NCBI RefSeq assembly: GCF_031585635.1
Contig: NZ_CP134197.1
Span: 496,001-560,000 of the forward strand
DNA from: Paraburkholderia sp. FT54
Lineage (GTDB): Bacteria; Pseudomonadota; Gammaproteobacteria; Burkholderiales; Burkholderiaceae
Direction: 5' to 3'
DNA: 64,000 bases
Made by a program: the position numbers and the translations under genes. Of the stretch, positions 26,594-34,994 are shown piece by piece (position 1 is the first letter of the stretch; every line of letters starts with the position of its first letter). Below the pieces are notes generated by a model. The model was not told the DNA's origin. It did no database searches and saw nothing but the letters and a program-made list of their open reading frames with translations.

Positions 26594-26866
26594 TTGGTTT
26601 CCCCTGCTCCCATTGAAACAGAACCAATGACTTCCGGTGTCGCACCTCATTGGGGCAGGCCTACGATATAACTCACACAAGCGACACTCCAATGACCGAA
26701 ATTTTAGTATATGCGACGCCCGAAGATCTTCATCGACACACGTACAAATGACCGTAGGTGGCCGAGGCCGTGTGGAAACTGTTTTGTTTTCCCTAAAGGC
26801 CAGCTCGCCAGCCCGACCAATCAAGCTTTATAGTTCCGGCCCGCGCTAACGTAACGTTTTGAGCGT

Positions 26867-26887
26867 AAAAAAGGCCCTCCAGGCCCT
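26867..26887 (-). terminator. weak hairpin with T-tract at the transposase stop
   Basis: On the minus strand, GGCC, a five-base loop and GGCC are followed by TTTTTT, overlapping the transposase stop codon. The stem is only four pairs, so strength is doubtful. Confidence 0.35.
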
Positions 26888-28331
26888 AGGTTCCAGCCAT
26901 CTTCGTCGCCTTTGTTGTTCTCGCAACCCCAAGTATCTTCATGACGCGCTTCAGGTTGTAGGCCAACACCTGAAGACTCATTTCGGTGCTCACCCGTCCG
27001 AGCGTTCGGGTCAGGAAGTGTGTGGCACCCATCCAGTGCTTGAGCGTGCCGAAGACATGTTCGACGGTGCTTCTGCGGATGGTCATTGCGTCAGGCTTGC
27101 GGTCTAGCCGACGCTGCATGGCCTCGAGTATCTGTTCGTGCTCCCATCGTCGGATGCGGCGGTAGTCGCTGGGTGAACATCGTTCCTTGAGCGGGCAACG
27201 CGGGCAGGCGCTGGGCCAGTAGACCTGCAGAGTCATCCCGTTTTCAACGGTCGTGAATCGACGAATGGCACACTCACCGGCGGGGCATCGATACTCGTCG
27301 TTCCTTGCAACGTAGACGAAGTCCCGCTTGGTGAAAAGCCCCTTCTTCCTTGACGCTGAGGTGAGTGGCTTCGGAACATATGCCGTGATGCCGGCCATAT
27401 CGCACGCGCGGATATCCGGACCGCTGAAGCAGCCCCGGTCAGCCAGCGCCTTCAGCTTTGGCTTGCCCATCGCGCTCTTCGCCGACCGAGCCATCCTGCT
27501 GAGTTGCCCGTGATCGCCGCCGACGTTCGTCACCTCGTGTTCGACGATCAGATGATGCTTCGTATCCACGGCGACCTGAACGTTGTAGCCGACCGTTCCG
27601 GTTCTTTTGCCACCACTGGTCATGGAACGGGAATCCGGGTCGGTAAGCGACAACTGTCCGTCCGGTTCTTCCTTCAGCCGCTGCCTGATCTGCTCGAGCT
27701 CACGCATCCGCTGGCGTAACAGCGCGATCTTCTCGTACAGGCGCACGGTCTTCACGTCGAAACCTGTTGGACTGGTCCGATCTGCCGTTTCAGTCATGTC
27801 GAGATAGCGCTGAACGCTTTCTTCAATCTGCTGCTGACGCTTGTCGATCTTGCCTGCCGTGTAGTTCCTGTCACGGCTGTTCACAGCCTTGAACTTGCTG
27901 CCGTCGATGGCCACCATGTCGCTGGATAGCAGCTTCAGCCCACGGCACAGTTCGACGAAACGACGGCATACGTTGCGAATGGCCGGGCCGTTGTCGCGGC
28001 GAAAGTCGGCGATCGTCTTGAAGTCTGGCGCCAGACGTCCCGTCAGCCACATCAGCTCGACATTGCGTTGACATTCACGCTCGAGACGCCTGCTAGACGG
28101 CACCCGGTTCAGATGCCCATAAACGTAGATCTTGAGCATCACGCCTGGGTGGTAGGACGGCCGGCCCGTGACTGCGGGCGTGGTACCGTTGGAACCAAGT
28201 TCCGCAAGGTCCAGTTCGTCGACGAAAGCATCGATGATCCGGACCGGATTGTCCTGTCCGATGTAGTCATCGACGCATTCGGGAAGTAGTGCTACCTGCT
28301 TGCGGTCATTGCCTTCAACGAATCGCTTCAT
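26886..28331 (-). CDS. IS1182-family DDE transposase
   Basis: A full-length transposase of 481 residues beginning MKRFVEGNDRKQVALLP. It has the family N-terminal domain (RPSYHPGVMLKIYVYGHLN), a DDE core with Asp in MVAIDGSKFKA and Asp in ALADRGCFSG, and a Glu in STVEHVFGTLKHWMG, plus a zinc-finger-like CPRCPLKERC segment. No stops or shifts, so it is probably active. Both terminal repeats are intact. Confidence 0.93.
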   Translation of the reverse strand: MKRFVEGNDRKQVALLPECVDDYIGQDNPVRIIDAFVDELDLAELGSNGTTPAVTGRPSYHPGVMLKIYVYGHLNRVPSSRRLERECQRNVELMWLTGRLAPDFKTIADFRRDNGPAIRNVCRRFVELCRGLKLLSSDMVAIDGSKFKAVNSRDRNYTAGKIDKRQQQIEESVQRYLDMTETADRTSPTGFDVKTVRLYEKIALLRQRMRELEQIRQRLKEEPDGQLSLTDPDSRSMTSGGKRTGTVGYNVQVAVDTKHHLIVEHEVTNVGGDHGQLSRMARSAKSAMGKPKLKALADRGCFSGPDIRACDMAGITAYVPKPLTSASRKKGLFTKRDFVYVARNDEYRCPAGECAIRRFTTVENGMTLQVYWPSACPRCPLKERCSPSDYRRIRRWEHEQILEAMQRRLDRKPDAMTIRRSTVEHVFGTLKHWMGATHFLTRTLGRVSTEMSLQVLAYNLKRVMKILGVARTTKATKMAGT

Positions 28332-28613
28332 GAGTCACCAGGCCTGAATGCGTTGATTCAGTTTAGGCGATCAATGCGTTTTCACACGGCCTCGGCCATC
28401 TACGGCCGTTCAGGGGCTACTACTGCTGGACGCTCAAACGTCCCTTCTGTCTCCGGGAACCGCCCTTTACCCGATAAAAAACGACGCAGCAAAAGAAGAG
28501 TCGAGCGCGGTCCTATACATGGAATTCACTCAGGCCTATGGAACCGGGATCCAGTGGTACCGAGCTGTGCACTGATCGCGATGGCGAGTTTCCGGAACCC
28601 GGCATGCCAATAG

Positions 28614-29552
28614 TCATCTTATAACAGGGACTTTGTCATGGCCTGGCGGGCGGCTCTTCACATGATCGATGAAGGCGCGCAGTTTCGGCGTGATCTGCCG
28701 GCGACTTGGATAATAGAGAAACACGCCCGGTATCACCGGTGCGAACGGCTCTAGCACGTGCACCAGTTTTCCCGCTCTCAACCCATCAACGGTCATCGGC
28801 TCAGGTAGCTGGGCAAGGCCTATGCCTTCGATTGCCGCGCCAAGCATGGTGGAAAAATCGCTCGCGATGAAGGGACCGGATACGGCGATCTCGATCACCT
28901 GGCCATTGTCGTTGAATGACCACAGCGCGAGCGCGCCGCTGGATCGCCGCCATCGCAAGCATGCGTGTTGGCGCAGATCGTCTGTCTTCCCAGGCAGGCT
29001 GCGCTCTGCGAAGTAGGCAGGGCTGCCGACGACGATGAGGCGAAACGGTGGCGTCAACGGTATCGCGACCATGTCGGCGTCGACGAACTGACCCAGCCGG
29101 ATGCCGGCGTCGAACCCTTCCGCTGCAAGATCGATCAGCTCCTTGCTTGCGGCGATCTCCAGTTCGACCTCAGGATAAGCCTGGCAGAAGGATGCAATCA
29201 GTGGTTCCAGGAGGATTGGCACCACCGCGTGCGGCACTGAAAGACGCAACAATCCGGCGGGCCGCTGGCCAAGTCCACGCGCAACTTCACTAGCAGCGAC
29301 AAGCTCCTCGAAGGCAGGCTTTGCGTGCGAAAGAAACCGTTCGCCAGCTTCGGTCAGGCCGACACTACGCGTGGTGCGTATGAAGAGCGCGGCGCCAATG
29401 CGCGCTTCAAGTAAACGCACCGTCTGGCTGACGGCTGAAGGTGTCACCCCGAGATCCGCGGCTGCCCGGCGAAAACTACGATGCTGGGCGACGCTCAGGA
29501 ACACCTCCACGCCATCGAGCGCGCCTTGTCTGACTGTGAAGTTCTGCTTCAT
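28614..29552 (-). CDS. LysR-family transcriptional regulator
   Basis: A 312-residue regulator with an N-terminal helix-turn-helix (residues 13-70, FRRAAADLGVTPSAVSQTVRLLEARIG) and a periplasmic-binding-protein-like effector domain. It is divergent from the methyltransferase and two membrane-protein genes with 131 bp between the starts, so it probably controls them. The effector is unknown. Confidence 0.92.
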   Translation of the reverse strand: MKQNFTVRQGALDGVEVFLSVAQHRSFRRAAADLGVTPSAVSQTVRLLEARIGAALFIRTTRSVGLTEAGERFLSHAKPAFEELVAASEVARGLGQRPAGLLRLSVPHAVVPILLEPLIASFCQAYPEVELEIAASKELIDLAAEGFDAGIRLGQFVDADMVAIPLTPPFRLIVVGSPAYFAERSLPGKTDDLRQHACLRWRRSSGALALWSFNDNGQVIEIAVSGPFIASDFSTMLGAAIEGIGLAQLPEPMTVDGLRAGKLVHVLEPFAPVIPGVFLYYPSRRQITPKLRAFIDHVKSRPPGHDKVPVIR

Positions 29553-29683
29553 AGCCCGTCAACATTGTGATGAATAGTCGCTCGCGAGAGGCCATGGTAC
29601 ACCTACGCTTGCAGATGAGGGGTCACGCCGATGTCGACTCGCAAGCCCTGAACAATCCGCTAAGACCATGGAGGAACTCCGCA

Positions 29684-30535
29684 ATGACTGATGCACTTGA
29701 TGACGTGCGAGATCACTATCGCGCGACCGGCCTGACCGCGCGGCTGAAGATCGCGCTCACTGTCTTTGGGCCGGAGGATCAGCGGCTCACACCGCAACAA
29801 CTGGGCGCCCTCGACCAGTTTCACACCCGTGGGCTTGCTGCCACCACGGAGCTTTCCAAATTGGCCGGGATCACCGCCGATATGTCGGTGCTGGACGTCG
29901 GTTCGGGCGTCGGCGGGCCGGCCCGTTTTCTGTCTGCAACCTATGGTTGCCGGGTGACGGGTATCGACCTCAGCGAACCATTCGTGGATGCCGCACGCTA
30001 TCTCACCCAGCGCACAGGGCAGAGCGAACAGGTTTCGTTCCATACCGCCAGCGCGCTGGAACTTCCCTTCGACGGCAGCCGTTTCGACGCCGTATTGCTG
30101 CAGCACGTGGCGATGAATATCTCCGACCGCGCACGTCTCTACCGCGAGATCGAACGCGTGCTGAAGCCATGCGGCAGGTTTGCGACGTTCGACGTCGTCG
30201 CAAACGGCAGCGAACCGTACTACCCCGTTCCCTGGGCGCGAACGCCGACAACAAGCTTTCTCCTGACGGCCGATGCAACGCGCGAGGCGATCGAACAAGC
30301 AGGTTTCCGCACGCTGGTATGGCAAAACGACACCGAAGCCGCTAAGGCCTGGAGCACCCAACTGCGTGCGTCAGACCCGCTGCCGTCGCCAAATCTCGGC
30401 GTGGTGATGGGGCCTGACTTCGCACAGCTCGCCGCAAACCTGGCGCGAAATTTCCTGGAAGGCCGACTCGGCATTCTCACCGCGGTGTTCGAGGCCGCAT
30501 CGACGAAGCCCCGAATTCACCTGGAGAACCGCTGA
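29684..30535 (+). CDS. SAM-dependent methyltransferase (UbiE/Coq5-like class I)
   Basis: A 283-residue class I methyltransferase. ATG 29684 is preceded by GGAGG; the longer frame from 29567 is not supported. The SAM-binding motif is VLDVGSGVGGPARFL, with acidic residue in GIDLSEPF and the post-motif ALELPFDGSRFDAVLLQHVAMNI. Relatives methylate small molecules such as quinones or sterol-like compounds. The stop overlaps the next ATG by one base, so the membrane-protein gene is translationally coupled. Substrate unknown. Confidence 0.9.
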   Translation: MTDALDDVRDHYRATGLTARLKIALTVFGPEDQRLTPQQLGALDQFHTRGLAATTELSKLAGITADMSVLDVGSGVGGPARFLSATYGCRVTGIDLSEPFVDAARYLTQRTGQSEQVSFHTASALELPFDGSRFDAVLLQHVAMNISDRARLYREIERVLKPCGRFATFDVVANGSEPYYPVPWARTPTTSFLLTADATREAIEQAGFRTLVWQNDTEAAKAWSTQLRASDPLPSPNLGVVMGPDFAQLAANLARNFLEGRLGILTAVFEAASTKPRIHLENR

Positions 30536-31365
30536 TGGCCGCCACCCCTGTTCCCATTGGTATCGTCCCGCCGCGTCCCGCTTGGCGCAGCCTGTTTTGG
30601 CTCACCCCGTTGGCGGTGCTGTGGATTGTGTTGATCTACTGGAAGCCGATTATCCCGACCAGCGGCGTTCCGACCACAGCCCATCAGCTGATGGCCCATG
30701 GCCTTATCGCGGTCGGTTTGTGGCTCGGCCTCGAAAGCACCGACCTGACGCCGGGCCAACGCCGCACGACCTGGCTGGCGGTCATGATCCCAGACACGCT
30801 TTGGTTCGCTGTCGCCTGGAGCGCAGCGATCAATGGCGTCTTCCGCATGGGCGCCTCACCCTTGCCGTTGTTGCCGCTGGCGATCTTCCTGCCGGTGATG
30901 ATCGGCGCGCCGCTGTTGCTGTTGTCGAAACGGGTGGAGCAAGTGCTCGATGCGATGCCGGCGACCTGGCTTGTCACTCTGCAGCTTTACCGCGTATTCG
31001 GCAGTTGGGCTCTCGCCGCCTGGCTGCATGGGGTGCTGCCAGGCGTGTTCGCGTTGCCGGCGGGAATTGGCGATCTGTTGACCGGCCTGTTTGCCGTGCC
31101 GGCGACAATCGCCGTGGCGAGCGGTACAGCTCAAGGGCGGAAGGCGGCGATCGCCTGGAACATCTTTGGCCTCGCCGACTTCGTCGTCGCGATTACCTTG
31201 GGGATGATTACCTCGCCCGGCCGGTTCCAGTTGATCGTTCCGAGCGTGCCGAGCGCCGGCGCCGGCGCTTATCCGGATGTGCTGACCCCTGCTTTCGTGG
31301 TGCCAGGCTCGATCCTGCTGCATGCGCTGTCGCTGCGCCAGTTGATCCGACGACACCCCGGCTGA
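30535..31365 (+). CDS. polytopic membrane protein of unknown function
   Basis: A 276-residue protein with about seven hydrophobic segments (for example residues 19-36, 54-66, 106-130, 165-185 and 245-265). Motifs such as MAHGLIAVGLWLGLE and GIGDLLTGLFAVPATIAVA do not identify a family for me. It is coupled to the methyltransferase by a one-base overlap and followed 49 bp later by another membrane protein, forming an operon divergent from a LysR gene. Confidence 0.75.
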   Translation: MAATPVPIGIVPPRPAWRSLFWLTPLAVLWIVLIYWKPIIPTSGVPTTAHQLMAHGLIAVGLWLGLESTDLTPGQRRTTWLAVMIPDTLWFAVAWSAAINGVFRMGASPLPLLPLAIFLPVMIGAPLLLLSKRVEQVLDAMPATWLVTLQLYRVFGSWALAAWLHGVLPGVFALPAGIGDLLTGLFAVPATIAVASGTAQGRKAAIAWNIFGLADFVVAITLGMITSPGRFQLIVPSVPSAGAGAYPDVLTPAFVVPGSILLHALSLRQLIRRHPG

Positions 31366-31414
31366 TCTCCTTCCTATTCTTCAATGCGCCAGACAACACC
31401 TGACAGGAGGCGAC

Positions 31415-31936
31415 ATGTCACCGGAGCTTATCTTCCAATCGCATCTCGTTCTAGGCTATGTCGCCTGGCTGCTTTGCTTCCGCGTATACGTCTGGCCCAG
31501 GCTCAAGTCGATGGACCCATTCGAAGCGCAACGCGCCATCGCCACCTTGCACAGCTTCCGTTTTTTCGGGCTGGTCTTCATTCTGCCGGGCATCGTCAGT
31601 CCCGATCTGCCTGCCAGCTTCGCCGTGTTCGCCGCATACGGTGACTTCGCAACGGGAGTTCTGGCGATGCTGGCGCTACTCACAGCACGGTTACGCCCAC
31701 TCTTCTGGTCGTTCGTCGTAGCCTTTAATCTTGTGGGAGCGACCGACCTCATCCTCGACTACTACCACGCGATCCAGTCCGATCTTCCTGCGCGTGCGGG
31801 AGAGTTCGGCACTACGTACGCGATTCCGATCATCTACGTGCCTGTGCTGATGATTGCGCATGTTGCCGCCTTCTATCTCCTGCCGCGCCCTCAGTCCAAG
31901 GCGGCTCGGAGCTATTTACCGTTCCGTAAGTCATGA
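31415..31936 (+). CDS. small polytopic membrane protein of unknown function
   Basis: A 173-residue protein with about four membrane segments (residues 8-28, 48-70, 75-110, 135-160). It is preceded by AGGAGG seven bases before its ATG. The segment ATLHSFRFFGLVFILPGIVSP recurs in my memory only as hypothetical proteins. Third gene of the LysR-linked operon; possibly a permease subunit or a partner of the preceding membrane protein. Confidence 0.75.
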   Translation: MSPELIFQSHLVLGYVAWLLCFRVYVWPRLKSMDPFEAQRAIATLHSFRFFGLVFILPGIVSPDLPASFAVFAAYGDFATGVLAMLALLTARLRPLFWSFVVAFNLVGATDLILDYYHAIQSDLPARAGEFGTTYAIPIIYVPVLMIAHVAAFYLLPRPQSKAARSYLPFRKS

Positions 31937-32049
31937 CATTGCCAAAGCGTAGCCTGCTTCAAGCAGGAGGCGATGACCGAAGGACGTTTCTGCACGTTCT
32001 TGAGCGTGTTGCACGGCAGCGTTCAAATCGGTGATGCTGCCCGGGCGGA

Positions 32050-32970
32050 ATGCCGGGCGTCGCGATATCGGCCACCTTGAAGAACTACTTCACGGGGGGA
32101 TGTACTCTGTACGGGCACGACGTAACTTGTGAGGCACAAAAGGCGCTCAACAACAAGATCAACGACTCCAAGAAGGTAATCTGCGAAGCGACGAAAGTGA
32201 CCAACAATGCAGCCAACGCAGCCGCAAAGCTGGCATGCGAGTCGGGAAAGACTTCGCAACAGGCGATCTTCGACGCGGCAAAGGACAATTGCGAGGCAGG
32301 GAAAGCTGGTCAGAATGCGATCTTTGCCCTCCAGAAGGCAGGTTGCGAAGCGGGAAAGACGGGCAACAAATATCTATGCGAGGTGGATAAAAAGGTAGCC
32401 TCAGAGCTTTGTCAGGCCACGAATGTTTTCAGCGGTGACCTGATCGGTCCGTCGACCACGAATCTCTTGCGGCGCGCTCTCGGACTCGACCCAATGTTGC
32501 CTTCTTCGAGCGACATGCTGGACACGAATGTTATTTATTCCGGTGCTGGCGGGGAAGCGGAACTGTACGCAGACTCGGAAATCCTCAACGGAAAATCACG
32601 CGGCAACAAGGACTACGTGGACACCGACCTCAACCATATCGTGCACCTCGTGATGTCCGAGTTACGGTATCCCACCGCGGCAAGCAAGGCTGCGGTTGCA
32701 ACTTACGTTTCAGGCCGGGCGCGAACATATGGCTCCTATCTTGGGCCCTACTATGCCGCCTATGGCAACGACACCACCGACGAGACTGGCAGGATCGTTC
32801 GAGGGATCGCCGCTGGTTGGAAACCCGATGTCCCAGAGATTTACGGAGCAGTGCGCTGGTACCACCGACCTACCAGCAGCACCACGATCAGCATCGGCAT
32901 CGGAGCGAACCCCGCGCTGGCCGAACTATGGGCTCCGATCATCGCGCACTACTTGAAGTCGACGCCTTGA
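32050..32970 (+). CDS. unrecognised protein with an 18-residue cysteine repeat
   Basis: A 306-residue protein of no family I know. Residues 27-121 form a regular repeat: cysteines at 27, 45, 63, 81 and 99 (18 apart), then 110 and 121 (11 apart). Each is usually followed by Glu-Ala or a variant and, four residues after the Cys, Lys. Eighteen residues is exactly five turns of an alpha helix and eleven is three, so all seven Cys-Glu pairs would lie on one face of a long helix. The C-terminal 150 residues look globular (WYHRPTSSTTISIGIG, ALAELWAPIIAHYL). There is no signal peptide. The frame opens at 32035, so ATG 32050 is the only ATG start near; the ribosome-binding site is weak. Confidence 0.7.
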   Translation: MPGVAISATLKNYFTGGCTLYGHDVTCEAQKALNNKINDSKKVICEATKVTNNAANAAAKLACESGKTSQQAIFDAAKDNCEAGKAGQNAIFALQKAGCEAGKTGNKYLCEVDKKVASELCQATNVFSGDLIGPSTTNLLRRALGLDPMLPSSSDMLDTNVIYSGAGGEAELYADSEILNGKSRGNKDYVDTDLNHIVHLVMSELRYPTAASKAAVATYVSGRARTYGSYLGPYYAAYGNDTTDETGRIVRGIAAGWKPDVPEIYGAVRWYHRPTSSTTISIGIGANPALAELWAPIIAHYLKSTP

Positions 32971-33038
32971 CGCGCTGGCCCTGCAGTCTCGAAGGTGGTC
33001 AAGATGGCGTGACGAGTCCCTTGCTCCGAAACCGCAAC

Positions 33039-33076
33039 GGCCATCAACAGACGTTGGTGAACGTCTGCTGATGGCC
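33039..33076 (+). terminator. long hairpin after the cysteine-repeat gene
   Basis: A 17-base arm (33039-33055) pairs with 33060-33076 at 16 of 17 positions around a GGTG loop. It lies 68 bp past the stop of the cysteine-repeat gene. No T-tract follows. Its right arm runs into the terminal repeat of the 149-bp element at 33073-33221. Confidence 0.5.
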
Positions 33077-33221
33077 GAGGGCGTGTCAAAACTCAAAGTC
33101 ACCAGGTTTTTGGGGGGGCGCTTTACCCTTCCCGAAGTGCTGCAAACCCGATACAGAGCGTTCTGACAAGCCGGTTTTTGTGCTGAGGCGAAGCGACGCG
33201 CGTTTTGACACGGTCTGGGCC
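33073..33221. mobile_element. 149-bp MITE-like element with IS1182-type ends
   Basis: The left end GGCCGAGGGCGTGTCAAAAC (33073-33092) and right end (33202-33221, complement) match at 17 of 20 positions. The left end with its GAT lead matches the right terminal repeat of the IS1182 element (28378-28405) at 21 of 23 positions. There is no coding inside. It is probably an internally deleted derivative mobilised by an IS1182-type transposase. The remainder of 32971-33433 shows no gene. Confidence 0.6.
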
Positions 33222-33433
33222 GGGTGCTGCCCTACGTAGAAAACAGCGGCCGAGGGCTATTGAATTCCCACGTCCGACTACGAGCAGTTCGCGCTAACGG
33301 GGCGTGGAACAACACCGGGAAATGTGAGACCGTACACCGCGCCCGCGGCCGCGTACTGCAGGAAAGCGCGCGAGAGCGTCGCCGCAGGCGTTTGATGCAT
33401 CGACGAGAGGCGCCTGTTGCGTCGCGGCCCAAG

Positions 33434-34243
33434 TCATCGCACGGCCGGTGGTTCCGCGTCGGTCGGGACGCCGGCCATGTACCGGAATAGTGCCAGCGCC
33501 CGGTTCGCCGTAGAGGCATCGTGCCCGCTCGCAATGGAACTGCTGGCTTGCCGGTCGATGCGCGCAAGAATATACAGGCCCCATACGTCGTTGGTCTGGC
33601 GCTGTGCGAACACCACCGTCTGCAGCGCGGCAGGCTGAAACAGTGTCAGTCCGAAGGCACGGACCGGCGACACATTTTCCTCGGCCAGCGCCATCCGCTG
33701 CGGACTGCGCTCCAGCACCCGCATCCGGTACACCAGGGGGCCGGAGCGGCTGTCGCGCACCCAGAAGTACAAGGTTCGACCGGCTTGTAGTTCCGACGGG
33801 CGGAAATCACCCCGCCGTTCGCCGCCCTCGGCGGGTCCGGCCAGCGCTGCGGCATCCAGGAACAAGGGACGCCATTTCTTGTCGGTCGTGGACCAGTAGC
33901 GCACGGTGCTCAGGGTGGAAACCGCCGCTGCACGTGCCAACAGCGTCTCGGGACCGCCGGCGACGCGGGCCAGCCCTGCGAGCGCGACGACAACCCGGGA
34001 GCGGGACGCGGCAGGCCATCCGGTGCACGAGGACGGCCGCCACCCGCCCGCATCGAGCTCCTCAGCGCGCAGGATCGCCATCGCGGGTTGCGCGCCCAGC
34101 GACGCGTAGGCCGGTACCGGCGGTGTCCCGCACGGCGGCGTTGGCAACGGGGTTGCCACGGCGAAACCGGCGGCAATCGCCAGTGGCGCGCAGCGGGCGG
34201 CTGCCTTCAGGCAATACGAACCGCGAGGACGCGCAATGTTCAT
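33434..34243 (-). CDS. exported hypothetical protein
   Basis: A 269-residue protein with an N-terminal signal peptide (residues 1-30, ALIAAGFAVATP-like hydrophobic core) and a mature domain containing YWSTTDKKWRPLFLDAAAL, WVRDSRSGPLVYRMRV and NDVWGLYILARIDRQASS. Resembles periplasmic or outer-membrane-associated proteins of unknown function that I cannot name. The opposite strand also has a long frame (33604-34599), but its Pro/Arg/Ala-rich product looks like a shadow. Confidence 0.65.
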   Translation of the reverse strand: MNIARPRGSYCLKAAARCAPLAIAAGFAVATPLPTPPCGTPPVPAYASLGAQPAMAILRAEELDAGGWRPSSCTGWPAASRSRVVVALAGLARVAGGPETLLARAAAVSTLSTVRYWSTTDKKWRPLFLDAAALAGPAEGGERRGDFRPSELQAGRTLYFWVRDSRSGPLVYRMRVLERSPQRMALAEENVSPVRAFGLTLFQPAALQTVVFAQRQTNDVWGLYILARIDRQASSSIASGHDASTANRALALFRYMAGVPTDAEPPAVR

Positions 34244-34289
34244 CTGGGCTTGCCTCCCAGCAGCTGCTCGGTCAGGAACTTGACGACGT

Positions 34290-34540
34290 AATTCGATGCG
34301 GCTCCGACGCTGAAATACCTCAGCGCGACGTAGCGGCGCATCAAGGAGCGAAAGATCCCAAAACCTACATCCGAGATCGCCGGGGTAAGTCGTTTGTTCG
34401 CCGGCACCCTTCGACGTTCAGGTCCTCGATAACCACCGCCTGGTTCTCGCGGCAGAGCCGAGTCATGAGCTTGTGCATGAAATCCGCTCTGACGTGCGCG
34501 ATGCGCGGGCAGCCTTGCCAAGGATACAGCTGTCTTCATC
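34290..34540 (-). pseudogene. TnpB (IS200/IS605-type OrfB) remnant with two frameshifts
   Basis: On the minus strand, IAHVRADFMHKLMTRL then CRENQAVVIEDLNVEG reads in one frame, and a second frame supplies VPANKRLTPAISDVGFGIFRS. Together these match the central region of TnpB proteins: ENQxVVIEDLNV is the first RuvC motif neighbourhood and AISDVGFGxFRSQ follows it. The two pieces need at least two indels to join; ends, zinc finger and C-terminus are missing. Inactive debris. The rest of 34244-34994 holds no gene I can support. Confidence 0.7.
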
Positions 34541-34964
34541 TATTGACGACGACGGCGAAAACGATTCCTCGCTCGCCCGCCTGCAGTGGTCGAACGTGAC
34601 GCCTCGTTGCGGGTCGACAGGCCTTGTATAGCGGACGGGAAGCTATAGTGCCTTCTCCCGCTCACAAGATAAAGTTGAAGTTTCTTATCGTGTGCATTAC
34701 GGATCGTGCATGGATCGGTGTTAACGCAGCAGCCGTGCCTTGTCACCCTTGATGGACATACCGTTCCCAAGTTCATTACTATGCTATGCCAAGTATCGTC
34801 AACTTGATGTAATCGATAACCAGAAAGTACGTTCTGGAAATACCATCCTTGCACTAATCGCTCAACGCCTTTAACCACGCGGGTTTCGACACCCGATCAT
34901 CACTGCGGATTCGCTACAACCCGGCTCCCCTCTACATCCCTTACGCGGTATCGGCTAGAGTTCC

Positions 34965-34979
34965 ACCTGTAATGCAGGT
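34965..34979. promoter_or_regulatory. inverted repeat before the reductase gene
   Basis: ACCTGTAATGCAGGT is ACCTG and CAGGT around five bases, 15 bp before the reductase start and just ahead of its GGAGA ribosome-binding site. A repressor site is plausible but unproven. Confidence 0.35.
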
Positions 34980-34994
34980 CCTATTGGAGAAGAC

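Larger units (their letters stand above)
26752..28405 (-). mobile_element. complete IS1182-family insertion sequence
   Basis: A 1654-bp element bounded by 28-bp inverted repeats, 26752-26779 and 28378-28405, matching at 26 of 28 positions. The inner 20 bases read GGCCGAGGCCGTGTGRAAAC. It contains one intact transposase gene on the minus strand. No clear target-site duplication is seen in the immediate flanks. The 28406-28613 flank holds no gene. Confidence 0.85.

Noticed and set aside
33604..34599. 331-residue plus-strand frame opposite the exported protein
   Set aside because: Pro, Arg and Ala dominate the product; the minus strand has a signal peptide and a more protein-like sequence.
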